Assembly: GCF_001552215.1 (NCBI RefSeq)
Contig: NZ_BCQT01000010.1
Location: forward strand, 372,001-436,000
Source: Actinomadura macra NBRC 14102
GTDB taxonomy: Bacteria; Actinomycetota; Actinomycetes; Streptosporangiales; Streptosporangiaceae
Length of the DNA: 64,000 bases
Direction: 5' to 3'
Under the pieces are notes generated by a model. It was given only the letters and a program-made list of their open reading frames with translations. It was not told the origin of the DNA and did no database searches. Each line of letters starts with the position of its first letter. The stretch's first letter is position 1. Shown here piece after piece: positions 8,468 to 16,360 of this stretch. Made by a program: the position numbers and the translations under genes.

Positions 8468-9141
8468 CGGCTCTTTCCCGCTGCGCCCTTCTTGCTCTTC
8501 GAGGTCGCCTTCTTGCTCTTCGAGGTCGCCTTCTTACGGGAGTTGCCCCCGCTGCGAGTCCGGTGGCCGTTCCCCTTGGCCCGGGTCGTCGGCAGATCGC
8601 TGCCGTCATCGACGTCGTAGGCGGGCAGCAGATCGTCCGGGATTCCGTCGCTCGGGGACGGGCCGAAGGCCAGCCCGGCGCGGTACATCCGGTCCTCCAT
8701 CAGCCGCCGGGCCTGCAACCACACGCTCTTGCCCTTCATCGGCCCGGTGCTGAACACGCGGCTGACGTTGAGCGGGCTGGCGCAGCTTCCGTTGAACCGG
8801 CACGCCTGCTCCCCCGGCCGCCACTGCTGCTCGTCACTTCCCGCGTAACCACAGCCGCCCTGCCCGCGGCACTGGCCCTCGCCGTGGCAGACATGACGAA
8901 CGGTGGCGCAGTTCCCCATTCCGGCCATGGCGGCCCCGCCGTCGACGTCGAACGCGTTGCAGGCGTTCAGCCCCATGCAGACATGCTGCTCAAGGCCCTC
9001 GGCCGGTCCCCCGCAGCTGCTCGCCCCGAAGGTGAGGCCGCTCGCGTCGTACCGATGCTCGACCGCGTACTCCTGCGACGACAGCACCTCGGCGCCCGCC
9101 GTCGCGTCGTGACCGTTGTGCTCGCGCTTCACCTTCGCCAC
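8464..9141 (-). CDS. Cys-rich protein, putative MNIO substrate
   Basis: I do not recognise a named family for this 225-residue protein. Nine cysteines lie within about residues 42-120, many in Gly-rich surroundings: SSCGG, HVCMGLNAC, GNCATVRHVCHGEGQC, GGCGYAG, EQACRFNGSC. The ~60 residues that follow look like an ordinary folded segment (GKSVWLQARRLMEDRMYRAGLAFG). The tail is basic with a 7-residue repeat KKATSKS present twice, encoded by a 21-bp direct repeat near 8490-8535. No signal peptide is seen. The start is GTG 9141 after GGGGGAA. It is the first gene of the operon and overlaps the MNIO start, the position of the precursor in MNIO pathways. It is far longer than classical precursors, so it may instead be a metal-binding partner. 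Confidence 0.7.
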   Translation of the reverse strand: MAKVKREHNGHDATAGAEVLSSQEYAVEHRYDASGLTFGASSCGGPAEGLEQHVCMGLNACNAFDVDGGAAMAGMGNCATVRHVCHGEGQCRGQGGCGYAGSDEQQWRPGEQACRFNGSCASPLNVSRVFSTGPMKGKSVWLQARRLMEDRMYRAGLAFGPSPSDGIPDDLLPAYDVDDGSDLPTTRAKGNGHRTRSGGNSRKKATSKSKKATSKSKKGAAGKSR

Positions 9142-9346
9142 GTCTTCCCCCGCCCAGCGAATTCGGCACGGCCCCGAAGCCTCGTCCGACGCCGTGGGTA
9201 CCCCCAGCCACCTGCACCTTTGCCGGAACAGGGACCCGGTAACCGCGCGAGACGAGTTATTGCGAGCCGGAGAACGCGGCGCCTCGCCGTTGACCCGCCG
9301 TTGACCGGATCACCCGGCCAGCTTCAGCAAGGCAGGCGTTTGCCGA

Positions 9347-9388
9347 GGGGCGGGGAGGGGCGGGGAGGGGCGGGGAGGGGCGGGGAGG
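9347..9388 (+). repeat. GGGGCGGGGA tandem repeat, G-quadruplex-prone
   Basis: The 10-base unit GGGGCGGGGA occurs four times without change and a partial fifth, giving nine runs of two to four G. It lies about 210 bases upstream of the Cys-rich gene start and just beyond the 3' end of the hypothetical gene at 9410-9775. Confidence 0.9.
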
Positions 9389-9409
9389 CCGACGTCCGCG
9401 TGCGCAGCG

Positions 9410-9775
9410 TCAGCCCGGGGCGCTGAGAGAGAAGATCGGTTCCGAGTCGTCCGGCAGCCATGTTCTCGGGGCATCGCTCACCCGGACGACCGTGACCCTG
9501 GCGCAGATGATCACACCCGCCGCCGCTGTCCCGGTCACCGACAGCCGCAACGACGAATCCGCGGAAATCACCCGGCCGCTCGGATCGTTCGCCTCATCGG
9601 CGAAGTCCAGGGTCAGATCACGATACGTCCTGCGCAGGCTCATGAACTCGACCGACTCAAAAAGGATCAGCACGCGCAGCAAAGGGTCATCGTCGGCCGA
9701 GTACATCTGCAACTGCGAATGACCCGCACCATATCGCCATATTTCAAAACTACGCCCGCTCGTCCAGGGAAGCAC
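9410..9775 (-). CDS. Conserved-looking hypothetical protein
   Basis: I chose GTG 9775, giving 121 residues. The product begins with RSFEIWRYGAGHSQLQMYS and continues with LLRVLILFESVEFMSLRRTYRDLTLDF, a pattern I associate with a small family of actinomycete proteins of unknown role (FEVW..GHSQLLLRS...TRVDVLFK.VE...). The remainder has short beta-like stretches and no transmembrane segment or signal. The frame is open further upstream to 9970, but those residues are Arg/Pro/Ser-rich and look like noncoding sequence. It is transcribed toward the MNIO operon with the G-rich repeat between them, and could be its first gene or a stand-alone gene. The function is unknown. Confidence 0.5.
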   Translation of the reverse strand: MLPWTSGRSFEIWRYGAGHSQLQMYSADDDPLLRVLILFESVEFMSLRRTYRDLTLDFADEANDPSGRVISADSSLRLSVTGTAAAGVIICARVTVVRVSDAPRTWLPDDSEPIFSLSAPG

Positions 9776-10107
9776 AGCCGAGAACCTACCGAGGACTCCG
9801 GGCGGGCTCGACCGTCGTGGGCATGCGTCTCGGGTGGGGGCTTCGCTGCTGGTGCGGGCGGTGGGGACGCTCTGTTCCCGGAGGGGTACGGAACGTCCAT
9901 CCTTGGGTCTCCATACGGTGTGATCTGTGTAACTGTGGCGGGGAGCCTTGCCAGGGGACGGTCTGACCATAATCCCTGGTAAATCGGTAGGTTTTATCGA
10001 TTTTGTCCCCCTCTGGGGACGTCTGCGCAGGTCGTGGCCGCTTCCGGGGGCTTCACAGGGGGTGGATCCGTGTGCATCCTAGGAGCATGAACGCAACGGA
10101 GGTACTG
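9776..10107 (+). promoter_or_regulatory. Promoter region of the organosulfur operon
   Basis: No gene is supported here. From about 9970 the sequence becomes AT-richer (TAAATCGGTAGGTTTTATCG), which is the probable promoter/operator zone of the sulfur island. The leader peptide begins at 10108. I could not assign -35 and -10 boxes with confidence. Confidence 0.4.
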
Positions 10108-10158
10108 GTGGCGAGGCGCCACATCGACCTCCTTCGTGTGTGCAGCGCGTCCTGTTGA
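10108..10158 (+). CDS. Cysteine-containing leader peptide of sulfur operon
   Basis: This 16-codon ORF encodes MARRHIDLLRVCSASC, starting with GTG 10108 five bases after GGAGG. An upstream in-frame ATG at 10087 would add seven residues but has its ribosome site too close. The R-R-H-(I/V)-D-L pattern followed by a Cys-ending tail matches the small leader peptides found ahead of sulfur and cysteine genes in actinobacteria, where cysteine codons near the stop let ribosome stalling sense cysteine supply. Here Cys codons are at positions 12 and 16, the second right before TGA. A hairpin follows, and the sulfonate transporter starts 114 bases later. It therefore probably regulates the island rather than having a function as a peptide. 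Confidence 0.8.
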   Translation: MARRHIDLLRVCSASC

Positions 10159-10178
10159 ACCGCTTTTACGCACGCCAC

Positions 10179-10193
10179 GGCCGCTGATCGGCC
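10179..10193 (+). promoter_or_regulatory. Hairpin downstream of leader peptide, possible attenuator
   Basis: GGCCG (10179-10183) and CGGCC (10189-10193) pair around a 5-base loop, 20 bases after the leader stop. It is short and may be part of a larger fold that responds to ribosome position on the leader. The whole leader spans 10159-10272. Confidence 0.35.
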
Positions 10194-10272
10194 GCCCTCC
10201 CCCTCCATCGCCGGGCCAACGCCGCCGGATTCTCCCCTGCCTTCCTTTCGCACCCTGTTCTGGAGGTGCCGC

Positions 10273-11121
10273 ATGTCCACCGACCTGCTCGATCCACCCC
10301 GTTCCTCCCTGCCTGAGGCCACGCTGCCCGCCGCCGCGGGACGTTCCGGTGCCGTGGTGCTGTCGCTGCTGCGCCGCGTGCGCAAGGTCAGCGGGCTGGC
10401 GCTGGTGCTCGTGCTGTGGGAGGTCGGCGCCCGTGCGGGCTGGCTCGGCAGCACCACCCCGCCGCTCAGCGACGTCGCCGCGCGGGGCTGGGACATGGCG
10501 GCCTCGGGCGAGCTGTTCGAGAACCTCGGCGTCTCGCTACTGCGGGTCCTGAAGGGGCTCTCGATCGGGCTGCCGCTGGGCCTGGTGCTGGGCCTGCTCT
10601 CGGGCCTGTTCCGGATCAGCGAGGACGTGGTCGACGCGCCCCTCCAGGCCCTCCGGATGCTGCCGCACCTCGCGCTGGTCCCCCTGTTCATCATCTGGTT
10701 CGGGATAGGCGAGACGTCCAAGGTCGGTCTCATCGCGGTCGGCGTGGTGTTCCCGCTCTACATCAACGTGTTCCACGGCATCCGGGGGGTGGACGAGCGG
10801 CTGGTGGAGTCCGCGCGGACGTGCGGCCTCGGACGGCTCGGACTCGTCCGAAAGGTCATCCTTCCGGGAGCACTCCCGCAGATCCTCGTCGGGCTGCGGC
10901 TGTCGCTCGGTGTGGCCTGGCTGACGCTCGTGGTCGTGGAGCAGTCGGCGACCGCCAGCGGGATCGGCTTCGTCATCAACCAGGCCACACAGTTCCTCCA
11001 GATGGACACGGTCTTCCTGGTGCTCGTCGTCTACGCGCTGCTCGGCGTGTCGACGGACCTGCTGGTGCGGCTGATCGAGCGGCGCGCGCTGGCCTGGCGC
11101 AGAGGGCTGGTGGCGCGATGA
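10273..11121 (+). CDS. ssuC: Sulfonate-type ABC transporter permease
   Basis: The 282-residue membrane protein is of the SsuC/TauC/NrtB type. It has a cytoplasmic N-terminus, then helices at LALVLVLWEVGARAGWL, VSLLRVLKGLSIGLPLGLVLGLL, LIAVGVVFPLYINVFHGI and LGVAWLTLVVVEQ. The EAA loop that docks the ATPase reads ESARTCGLGRLGLVRKVILPGALPQIL. TGGAGG stands before the ATG. The ATPase gene overlaps it by ATGA, and the lipoprotein receptor is three genes on, with redox genes in between. The surrounding monooxygenases favour alkanesulfonates or related organosulfur compounds as cargo over nitrate or taurine. Confidence 0.88.
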   Translation: MSTDLLDPPRSSLPEATLPAAAGRSGAVVLSLLRRVRKVSGLALVLVLWEVGARAGWLGSTTPPLSDVAARGWDMAASGELFENLGVSLLRVLKGLSIGLPLGLVLGLLSGLFRISEDVVDAPLQALRMLPHLALVPLFIIWFGIGETSKVGLIAVGVVFPLYINVFHGIRGVDERLVESARTCGLGRLGLVRKVILPGALPQILVGLRLSLGVAWLTLVVVEQSATASGIGFVINQATQFLQMDTVFLVLVVYALLGVSTDLLVRLIERRALAWRRGLVAR

Positions 11122-11849
11122 CCATCGTGGAGCAGCGGGGGGTGCACGTCCGGGGCCTGCGGCGCGTGTTCGGCGAACGGGCCGTGCTGGACGGCGTGGA
11201 CCTCGACATCGCCCCCGGCGAGTTCGTCGCGCTGCTCGGCGCCAGCGGGTCCGGGAAGAGCACGCTGCTGCGGGCGCTGGCCGGGCTGGACGGCGAGGGA
11301 AGCGGCGAGATCGACGTCCCCGGCAAGCACGCCGTCGTCTACCAGGAGCATCGGCTGCTCCCGTGGAGCCGGGTATGGGACAACGTCGTGCTCGGCCTGC
11401 GCGGACGGGACCTGCGCAAGCGGGCGGAGGCCGCGCTGGCGGAGGTGGGGCTGGCGACCCACGCCGACGCCTGGCCGCTCACCCTGTCGGGCGGGGAGTC
11501 GCAGCGCGTCGCGCTGGCGCGGGCCCTGGTCCGCACGCCCGACCTGCTGCTGCTGGACGAGCCGTTCGGGGCGCTGGACGCGCTGACCAGGCTCAACGCC
11601 CAGGCGCTCGTCGCCGACCTGTGGGCCGAGCACCGGCCCGCCGTCCTGCTCGTCACCCATGACGTCGAGGAGGCGCTCCTGCTCGCCGACCGCGCGCTGC
11701 TGCTCGCGGACGGCCGGATCGCCCGGGAGTACACCGTCGACCTGCCCCGGCCACGGTCCATGGACGATCCACGATTCATCGCGCTGCGGCGCGACCTGCT
11801 CGACGGGCTCGGAGTCCGGACCGTCGCCACTGCCAAGGAGGCCCTGTGA
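11118..11849 (+). CDS. ssuB: Sulfonate-type ABC transporter ATP-binding protein
   Basis: The 243-residue ATPase has Walker A GASGSGKST at about residues 41-49, a Q-loop in VYQEHRLLPW, signature LSGGESQRVALARAL, Walker B LLLLDEPFGALD and the switch His in LLVTHDVEEALLLADR. These are standard for the nitrate/sulfonate/taurine subfamily, and length is normal. ATG 11118 lies inside the permease stop (ATGA). Its own stop overlaps the start of the flavoprotein gene in the same way, so the transporter and the redox genes are cotranscribed and coupled in translation. Confidence 0.92.
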   Translation: MTIVEQRGVHVRGLRRVFGERAVLDGVDLDIAPGEFVALLGASGSGKSTLLRALAGLDGEGSGEIDVPGKHAVVYQEHRLLPWSRVWDNVVLGLRGRDLRKRAEAALAEVGLATHADAWPLTLSGGESQRVALARALVRTPDLLLLDEPFGALDALTRLNAQALVADLWAEHRPAVLLVTHDVEEALLLADRALLLADGRIAREYTVDLPRPRSMDDPRFIALRRDLLDGLGVRTVATAKEAL

Positions 11850-13465
11850 CCGAAGTGAGCGCGACCGGAGTGAGCGCGACCGAGAAGACCGTGACCGAGC
11901 TGACCGCGGACGTGCTCGTCGCCGGCGGCGGCCCCGCCGGCGCGTGGGCCGCGATCAAGGCGGCGGAGGCCGGCGCTAGCGTCGTCCTCGCCGACAAGGG
12001 GTACCTCGGGACGAGCGGCGCGACGGCCGCGGCGGGCACCGGGGTCTGGTACGTCGAGCCGGAGCCGTCGGCGCGGGAGGCCGCGATGGCGAGCCGCGAG
12101 GGGCTCGGCGGGCATCTCGCCGACCGGGAGTGGATGGCCCGCGTCCTCGACCAGACGTACGCGAACATGAACGAGCTGGCCGAGGTCTCGCGGTACCCGT
12201 TCCCGGTGGACGAGGACGGCCGGCAGATCCGGCGCGGTCTACAGGGGCCGGAGTACATGCGGCGGATGCGGGTGCGGGTGCGCCGGGCGGGCGTGCGCGT
12301 CCTCGACCACAGCCCGGTCACCGAGCTGCTCGCGGACGGGTCCGGGGCCGTCGCGGGGGCGGCCGGGTACCAGCTGCGGGGAGATCGGCCGTTCCGGGTG
12401 CGGGCGGGCGCGGTCGTGCTCGCGACCGGCGGATGCGCGTTCCTCAGCAAGGCACTGGGCTGCGACGTCAACACCGGGGACGGCGCGCTGTTCGCGGCGG
12501 AGGCGGGCGCGGAGCTGTCGGGGATGGAGTTCTCCAACGCGTACGCGATCGCGCCGGAGTTCACGTCCGTGACCAAGACGGCGTTCTACATGTTCGCGAC
12601 CTTCTACCACGCGGACGGGACGGTCCTGGAGGGCGCGGGCAGCCAGCGGGGGCGGTCCGTCATCGCCCGCACCCTGCTCAGCGAGCCCGTCCTGTGCCGC
12701 ATCGACCGGGCGACGCCCGAGGAGCAGCAGGCGATGCGGCTCGCGCAGGCGAACTTCTTCCTGCCGTTCGACCGGCAGGGCATCGACCCGTTCACGGACC
12801 TGTTCCCCGTCACCCTGCTCGCCGAGGGGACCGTCCGGGGCACCGGCGGCATCCGGATCACCGGGCCCGACTGCGCCACGACGGTGCCCGGCCTGTACGC
12901 GGCGGGCGACGCCGCCACCCGCGAGCTGATCTGCGGCGGGTTCACCGGCGGCGGCAGCCACAACTCCGCGTGGGCGATGTCGTCCGGCACCTGGGCCGGG
13001 CAGGGCGCCGCGCGGTACGCCGCGAGGCTGGGCGGGCTCGCGGGGCGGCGGGGCGTCCGCGCGCTCGGCGAGGCGGGCGTCCGGCCGTCCGGCCCGGCGA
13101 CCGGCGGGCACGCCGAGTACGTCGCCGCCGTCCAGGCCGAGGTGCTGCCCTACGACAAGAACCTGCTGCGCCACGGCGACCGTCTCGCCCCGGCGCTCGA
13201 CGCGCTCGACCGGACGTGGCGGGAGCTGAGCGGCACCCTGCGTGAGGACGGCGCCGGGCTCGTCCGGGCGCGGTCGGCGGCCGCGATGACCGCGCACGCC
13301 CGGTGGATGTACAACGCCGCGCTCGCCCGGACCGAGACGCGCGGGATGCACAAGCGGCAGGACCTTCCCGAGCAGGACCCGTCCCAGCGCCGCCGGCTGG
13401 TGACCGGCGGGCTGCACGAGGTGTGGACGCGGCCCGAGGCCGCGGCGCTGGCGGTGGCGTCGTGA
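11846..13465 (+). CDS. AprA-like FAD flavoprotein, copy 1
   Basis: This 539-residue member of the fumarate-reductase/succinate-dehydrogenase/APS-reductase flavoprotein superfamily binds FAD through DVLVAGGGPAGAWAA at the N-terminus, and has the second FAD block LYAAGDAATRELICGGFTGGG near residue 350. It sits directly before a two-cluster ferredoxin, the arrangement of AprA with AprB, yet lies in an organosulfur uptake operon rather than with sulfate-reduction genes. The first ~15 residues contain a short repeat (SATGVSAT) encoded by a 15-base duplication. Overlaps on both sides show tight coupling. It probably carries out a redox step on an imported sulfur compound; the substrate is not established. 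A paralogue lies at 14813-16360. Confidence 0.8.
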   Translation: MTEVSATGVSATEKTVTELTADVLVAGGGPAGAWAAIKAAEAGASVVLADKGYLGTSGATAAAGTGVWYVEPEPSAREAAMASREGLGGHLADREWMARVLDQTYANMNELAEVSRYPFPVDEDGRQIRRGLQGPEYMRRMRVRVRRAGVRVLDHSPVTELLADGSGAVAGAAGYQLRGDRPFRVRAGAVVLATGGCAFLSKALGCDVNTGDGALFAAEAGAELSGMEFSNAYAIAPEFTSVTKTAFYMFATFYHADGTVLEGAGSQRGRSVIARTLLSEPVLCRIDRATPEEQQAMRLAQANFFLPFDRQGIDPFTDLFPVTLLAEGTVRGTGGIRITGPDCATTVPGLYAAGDAATRELICGGFTGGGSHNSAWAMSSGTWAGQGAARYAARLGGLAGRRGVRALGEAGVRPSGPATGGHAEYVAAVQAEVLPYDKNLLRHGDRLAPALDALDRTWRELSGTLREDGAGLVRARSAAAMTAHARWMYNAALARTETRGMHKRQDLPEQDPSQRRRLVTGGLHEVWTRPEAAALAVAS

Positions 13466-13803
13466 TCGAGATCGTCTCGCGGGAGCGGTGCATCGCCTGC
13501 GACAAGTGCATCGCGGTGTGCCCGACGAACGTCTTCGACCGCGGCGAGGACGGCATCCCGGTCCTGACCCGGCAGGGCGACTGTCAGACGTGCTTCATGT
13601 GCGAGGCGTACTGCCCGGTCGACGCGCTGTTCGTCGACCCGCGCTCGCATCCGCTGCCGGAGCCGCCGGACGAGGCGGCGCTCGCCGCCGGCGGGCTGCT
13701 CGGCAGCTACCGCGAGCAGATCGGCTGGGGCCGGGGACGCACCCCCGGCGCCAAACTCGCGGTCGGACCGTCGCTGAACCGGTCCGGCCCCCTCACCTCC
13801 TGA
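13462..13803 (+). CDS. AprB-like 2[4Fe-4S] ferredoxin, copy 1
   Basis: The 113-residue ferredoxin has two full cluster motifs, CIACDKCIAVCP and CQTCFMCEAYCP, eight cysteines in all, and a C-terminal extension with a GWGRGRTPG block that is also present in the second copy. GTG 13462 overlaps the flavoprotein stop. It should pass electrons to or from the flavoprotein next to it, as AprB does with AprA. The extension after the clusters, about 60 residues, resembles the AprB tail that wraps the partner, but this is inference. Confidence 0.88.
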   Translation: MIEIVSRERCIACDKCIAVCPTNVFDRGEDGIPVLTRQGDCQTCFMCEAYCPVDALFVDPRSHPLPEPPDEAALAAGGLLGSYREQIGWGRGRTPGAKLAVGPSLNRSGPLTS

Positions 13804-13829
13804 ACAACCCCCCTGGGAAAGGCGTCAAC

Positions 13830-14816
13830 GTGAAGATCCCCAAGGTCCTGGCCGCCGGCCTGCTCGTGCTGGCCGCGACGGCGTGCGGCTCGTCCGCGGC
13901 CGACGGCGGCTCCGGGACGCTGCGCGTCGGAGTGATCAACTCGGGCGTCGGCAACAAGCTGACCCGCACCCTCGGGTTCCTCGACGAGCGCGGCGAACTG
14001 CTGCCGGAGCTGAAGTCGGCCGGGATCACCAAGATCCAGGTCGCGACCTTCCAGAACGGCCCCGACCTGAACCAGGCCCTCGCCGGGGGGTCGCTCGACA
14101 TCGGCCAGTACGGCGACACCCCGGCGCTCGTCGGGCGCGGGCAGGGCCTGCCGACCCGGCTGGTCTCCCTCAACTCGATCCGCCTGGACGCGGCGATCGT
14201 GGCGAAGAAGGACGCCGGGCCGGCGTCCCTCAAGGACCTGGAGGGCAAGCGGATCGGCGTGCAGACCGGCTCCTACATCCACCGTTACCTGCTCGGCGCG
14301 CTGCGGCAGGCCGGGGTGAAGCCGAAGCAGATCATCCACATGTACACGCCCGCGATCATCGCGGCGCTGGCGAACAACTCGATCGACGCGGGCGGCCTCG
14401 TGTCCGCCGACCAGGTGGCGCAGGAGCAGAAGGGGTACCGCTCGATCGACGTCGCGTCCCGTGACCACCCGGACCTGCTCGGCACATCCGTCACGGTCGT
14501 GACGGAGAAGTACCTGGCCGGGCACAAGGACATCGTCAAGGCCTGGCAGAAGGCCGAGACCAAGGGCGCCCAGGTCGCCAAGGCCAACTGGCCCGCCTAC
14601 ACCGCGTTCGTGGGCAGGACGGGCGGCTACGCCCCCCAGGTCTCGATCAAGACGACGCTCAAGGAGCAGCTTCCCGAGGAGCCCTTCGCCGCGGAGGGGG
14701 TGAAGCTGCTCGGCGGTACCAAGTCGTTCCTGGTCGAGCAGGATCTCGTGAAGAAGGACTTCCCGATCGACTCCTGGCTCGCGCCCGGCGCGAAGCCGTC
14801 CGGGGCGGCACCGTGA
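13830..14816 (+). CDS. ssuA: Sulfonate-type ABC transporter substrate-binding lipoprotein
   Basis: The 328-residue product begins MKIPKVLAAGLLVLAATAC, a lipoprotein signal with the anchoring Cys at 19; GTG 13830 has GGGAAAGG before it. The mature part is of the SsuA/NrtA/TauA class: LRVGVINSG, then ITKIQVATFQNGPDLNQAL, SLDIGQYGDTPAL and KDLEGKRIGVQTGSYIHRYL, which line the ligand cleft. It serves the permease and ATPase at 10273-11849. It is unusually flanked on both sides by flavoprotein/ferredoxin pairs, and the second pair starts within its stop codon (GTGA). Confidence 0.88.
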   Translation: MKIPKVLAAGLLVLAATACGSSAADGGSGTLRVGVINSGVGNKLTRTLGFLDERGELLPELKSAGITKIQVATFQNGPDLNQALAGGSLDIGQYGDTPALVGRGQGLPTRLVSLNSIRLDAAIVAKKDAGPASLKDLEGKRIGVQTGSYIHRYLLGALRQAGVKPKQIIHMYTPAIIAALANNSIDAGGLVSADQVAQEQKGYRSIDVASRDHPDLLGTSVTVVTEKYLAGHKDIVKAWQKAETKGAQVAKANWPAYTAFVGRTGGYAPQVSIKTTLKEQLPEEPFAAEGVKLLGGTKSFLVEQDLVKKDFPIDSWLAPGAKPSGAAP

Positions 14817-16360
14817 TCGAGCTGGACACCGACGTCCTCGTCCTCGGCGGTGGCCCCGCCGGGGCGTGGGCGGCGCTCGCCGCCGGCGGCGCCGGAGCGC
14901 GGGTCGTCCTCGCCGACAAGGGGTACTGCGGTACGAGCGGGCCGACCGCGTCGGGCGGCAACAACCTCTGGTACGTCCCGCCGGACGCGCCCGCGCGGGA
15001 GCGGGCGATCGGCGAGCGGTTCGAGCAGAGCGCCCGGCTCGCCGACCACCACTGGATGGCGCGGGTCATCGACGAGACGTATCTGCGGGTCGCCGACCTC
15101 GCCTCGTTCGGCTACCCGTTCCCCGTCGACGGGGGCGTGGAGCGGCGCGGCAGCCTCCAGGGGCCCGAGTACATGAAGCGGATGCGGCGGCGCGTGCACC
15201 GGTCCGGGGCGGTGATCCTCGATCATCATCCGGCGCTGCGGCTGCTCGTGGACGACTCGGGCGCGGTGGCGGGCGCGTCCGGCATCGCCCGGCAGCGGGA
15301 CGGGGAGCCCTGGACGGTCCGCGCGGGGGCGGTCGTCCTCGCGACCGGCGGTTGCGCGTTCCTGTCCGGCGCGTTCGGCACCAACGTCGACACCGGCGAC
15401 GGGCATCTGATGGCCGCCGAGCTCGGTGCGGAGATGTCGGGCATGGAGTTCTCCAGCGCGTACGCGCTGTCTCCGGCGTACGGCTCGCACACCAAGGGCC
15501 TGATGATGCAGTTCGCGACGTACTACGCCGAGGACGGAACCCGGATCGAGGTGCCGCATCCGCTCGGCGCCAGGACACAGGTCGCGGAGCGGCTCGCGGC
15601 GGGCCGGAAGGTGTACGCCCGGCTGGACCAGGCGCCCGTGGACCTGCGCGAGGCGATGCGGGGCGCCCAGCCGAACTACTTCCTGCCGCTGGACAAGGCC
15701 GGGATCGACCCGTTCCGCGACCGGTACGAGGTGCGGATGGTGCTGGAGGGCACGGTCCGGGGCACGGGCGGTCTGCGGATCACCGGCGACGACTGCGCGA
15801 CTACCGTCCCCGGCCTGTACGCCGCCGGGGACGTCGCCACGCGCGAACTGGTGTCCGGGGCCGTCAGCGGAGGCGGCGCCTACAACGGGGCTTGGGCCAT
15901 CTCCTCGGGGACGTGGGCCGGGCGCGGCGCCGCCCTGTTCGGGGTGGGCAGGGCACGTCCGCGCCCGGTCCCGGTGGGGCGGGCGGGTCTCGAACCCGGG
16001 CCGCTCGACGCGGCGGAGGTCGTCCGGGCCGTGCAGGAGGAGACGTTGCCGCTGGACCGCAACCTCTTCCGGACGCGTGCCGGGCTCCGCGACTCCCTGA
16101 CCTCGCTGGACGCGTTGTGGGAGCGGATCACGTCCCAGGGCCTGGCCGGTGAGGGGCGGGACCGCCTGCGGGCTCGCTCGGCGGCGGCCATGGCGGCGCA
16201 CGCCCGCTGGTGCTATCGCGCGGCCCTCGCCCGCGAGGAGTCCCGGGGCCTGCACCGGCTGGAGGACCTGCCGACGCTGCGCCGGTTCGAGCACCGGTTG
16301 CTGGTCGGCGGGCTGGACGAGCCATGGACGGCGGCCGAACCACGGGAGGTGGCGGCATGA
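14813..16360 (+). CDS. AprA-like FAD flavoprotein, copy 2
   Basis: This 515-residue paralogue of the flavoprotein at 11846-13465 has the same FAD motif (DVLVLGGGPAGAWAA), the same ADKGYCGTSGPTASGG block, and LYAAGDVATRELVSGAVSGGG. The two align end to end by eye (LQGPEYM(R/K)RMR, GTVRGTGG(I/L)RITG(P/D)DCATTVPGLYAAGD, ARSAAAM(T/A)AHARW). Copy 2 lacks the repetitive N-terminus of copy 1. It is followed by its own ferredoxin with a 4-base overlap. Two pairs in one operon suggest either two substrates, one heteromeric complex, or opposite half-reactions. Confidence 0.8.
   Translation: MIELDTDVLVLGGGPAGAWAALAAGGAGARVVLADKGYCGTSGPTASGGNNLWYVPPDAPARERAIGERFEQSARLADHHWMARVIDETYLRVADLASFGYPFPVDGGVERRGSLQGPEYMKRMRRRVHRSGAVILDHHPALRLLVDDSGAVAGASGIARQRDGEPWTVRAGAVVLATGGCAFLSGAFGTNVDTGDGHLMAAELGAEMSGMEFSSAYALSPAYGSHTKGLMMQFATYYAEDGTRIEVPHPLGARTQVAERLAAGRKVYARLDQAPVDLREAMRGAQPNYFLPLDKAGIDPFRDRYEVRMVLEGTVRGTGGLRITGDDCATTVPGLYAAGDVATRELVSGAVSGGGAYNGAWAISSGTWAGRGAALFGVGRARPRPVPVGRAGLEPGPLDAAEVVRAVQEETLPLDRNLFRTRAGLRDSLTSLDALWERITSQGLAGEGRDRLRARSAAAMAAHARWCYRAALAREESRGLHRLEDLPTLRRFEHRLLVGGLDEPWTAAEPREVAA

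Noticed and set aside
12239..13417. Long minus-strand ORF opposite the first AprA-like gene
   Set aside because: High-GC third-position bias gives long antisense frames; the product has no recognisable domain, and the plus-strand gene is certain.
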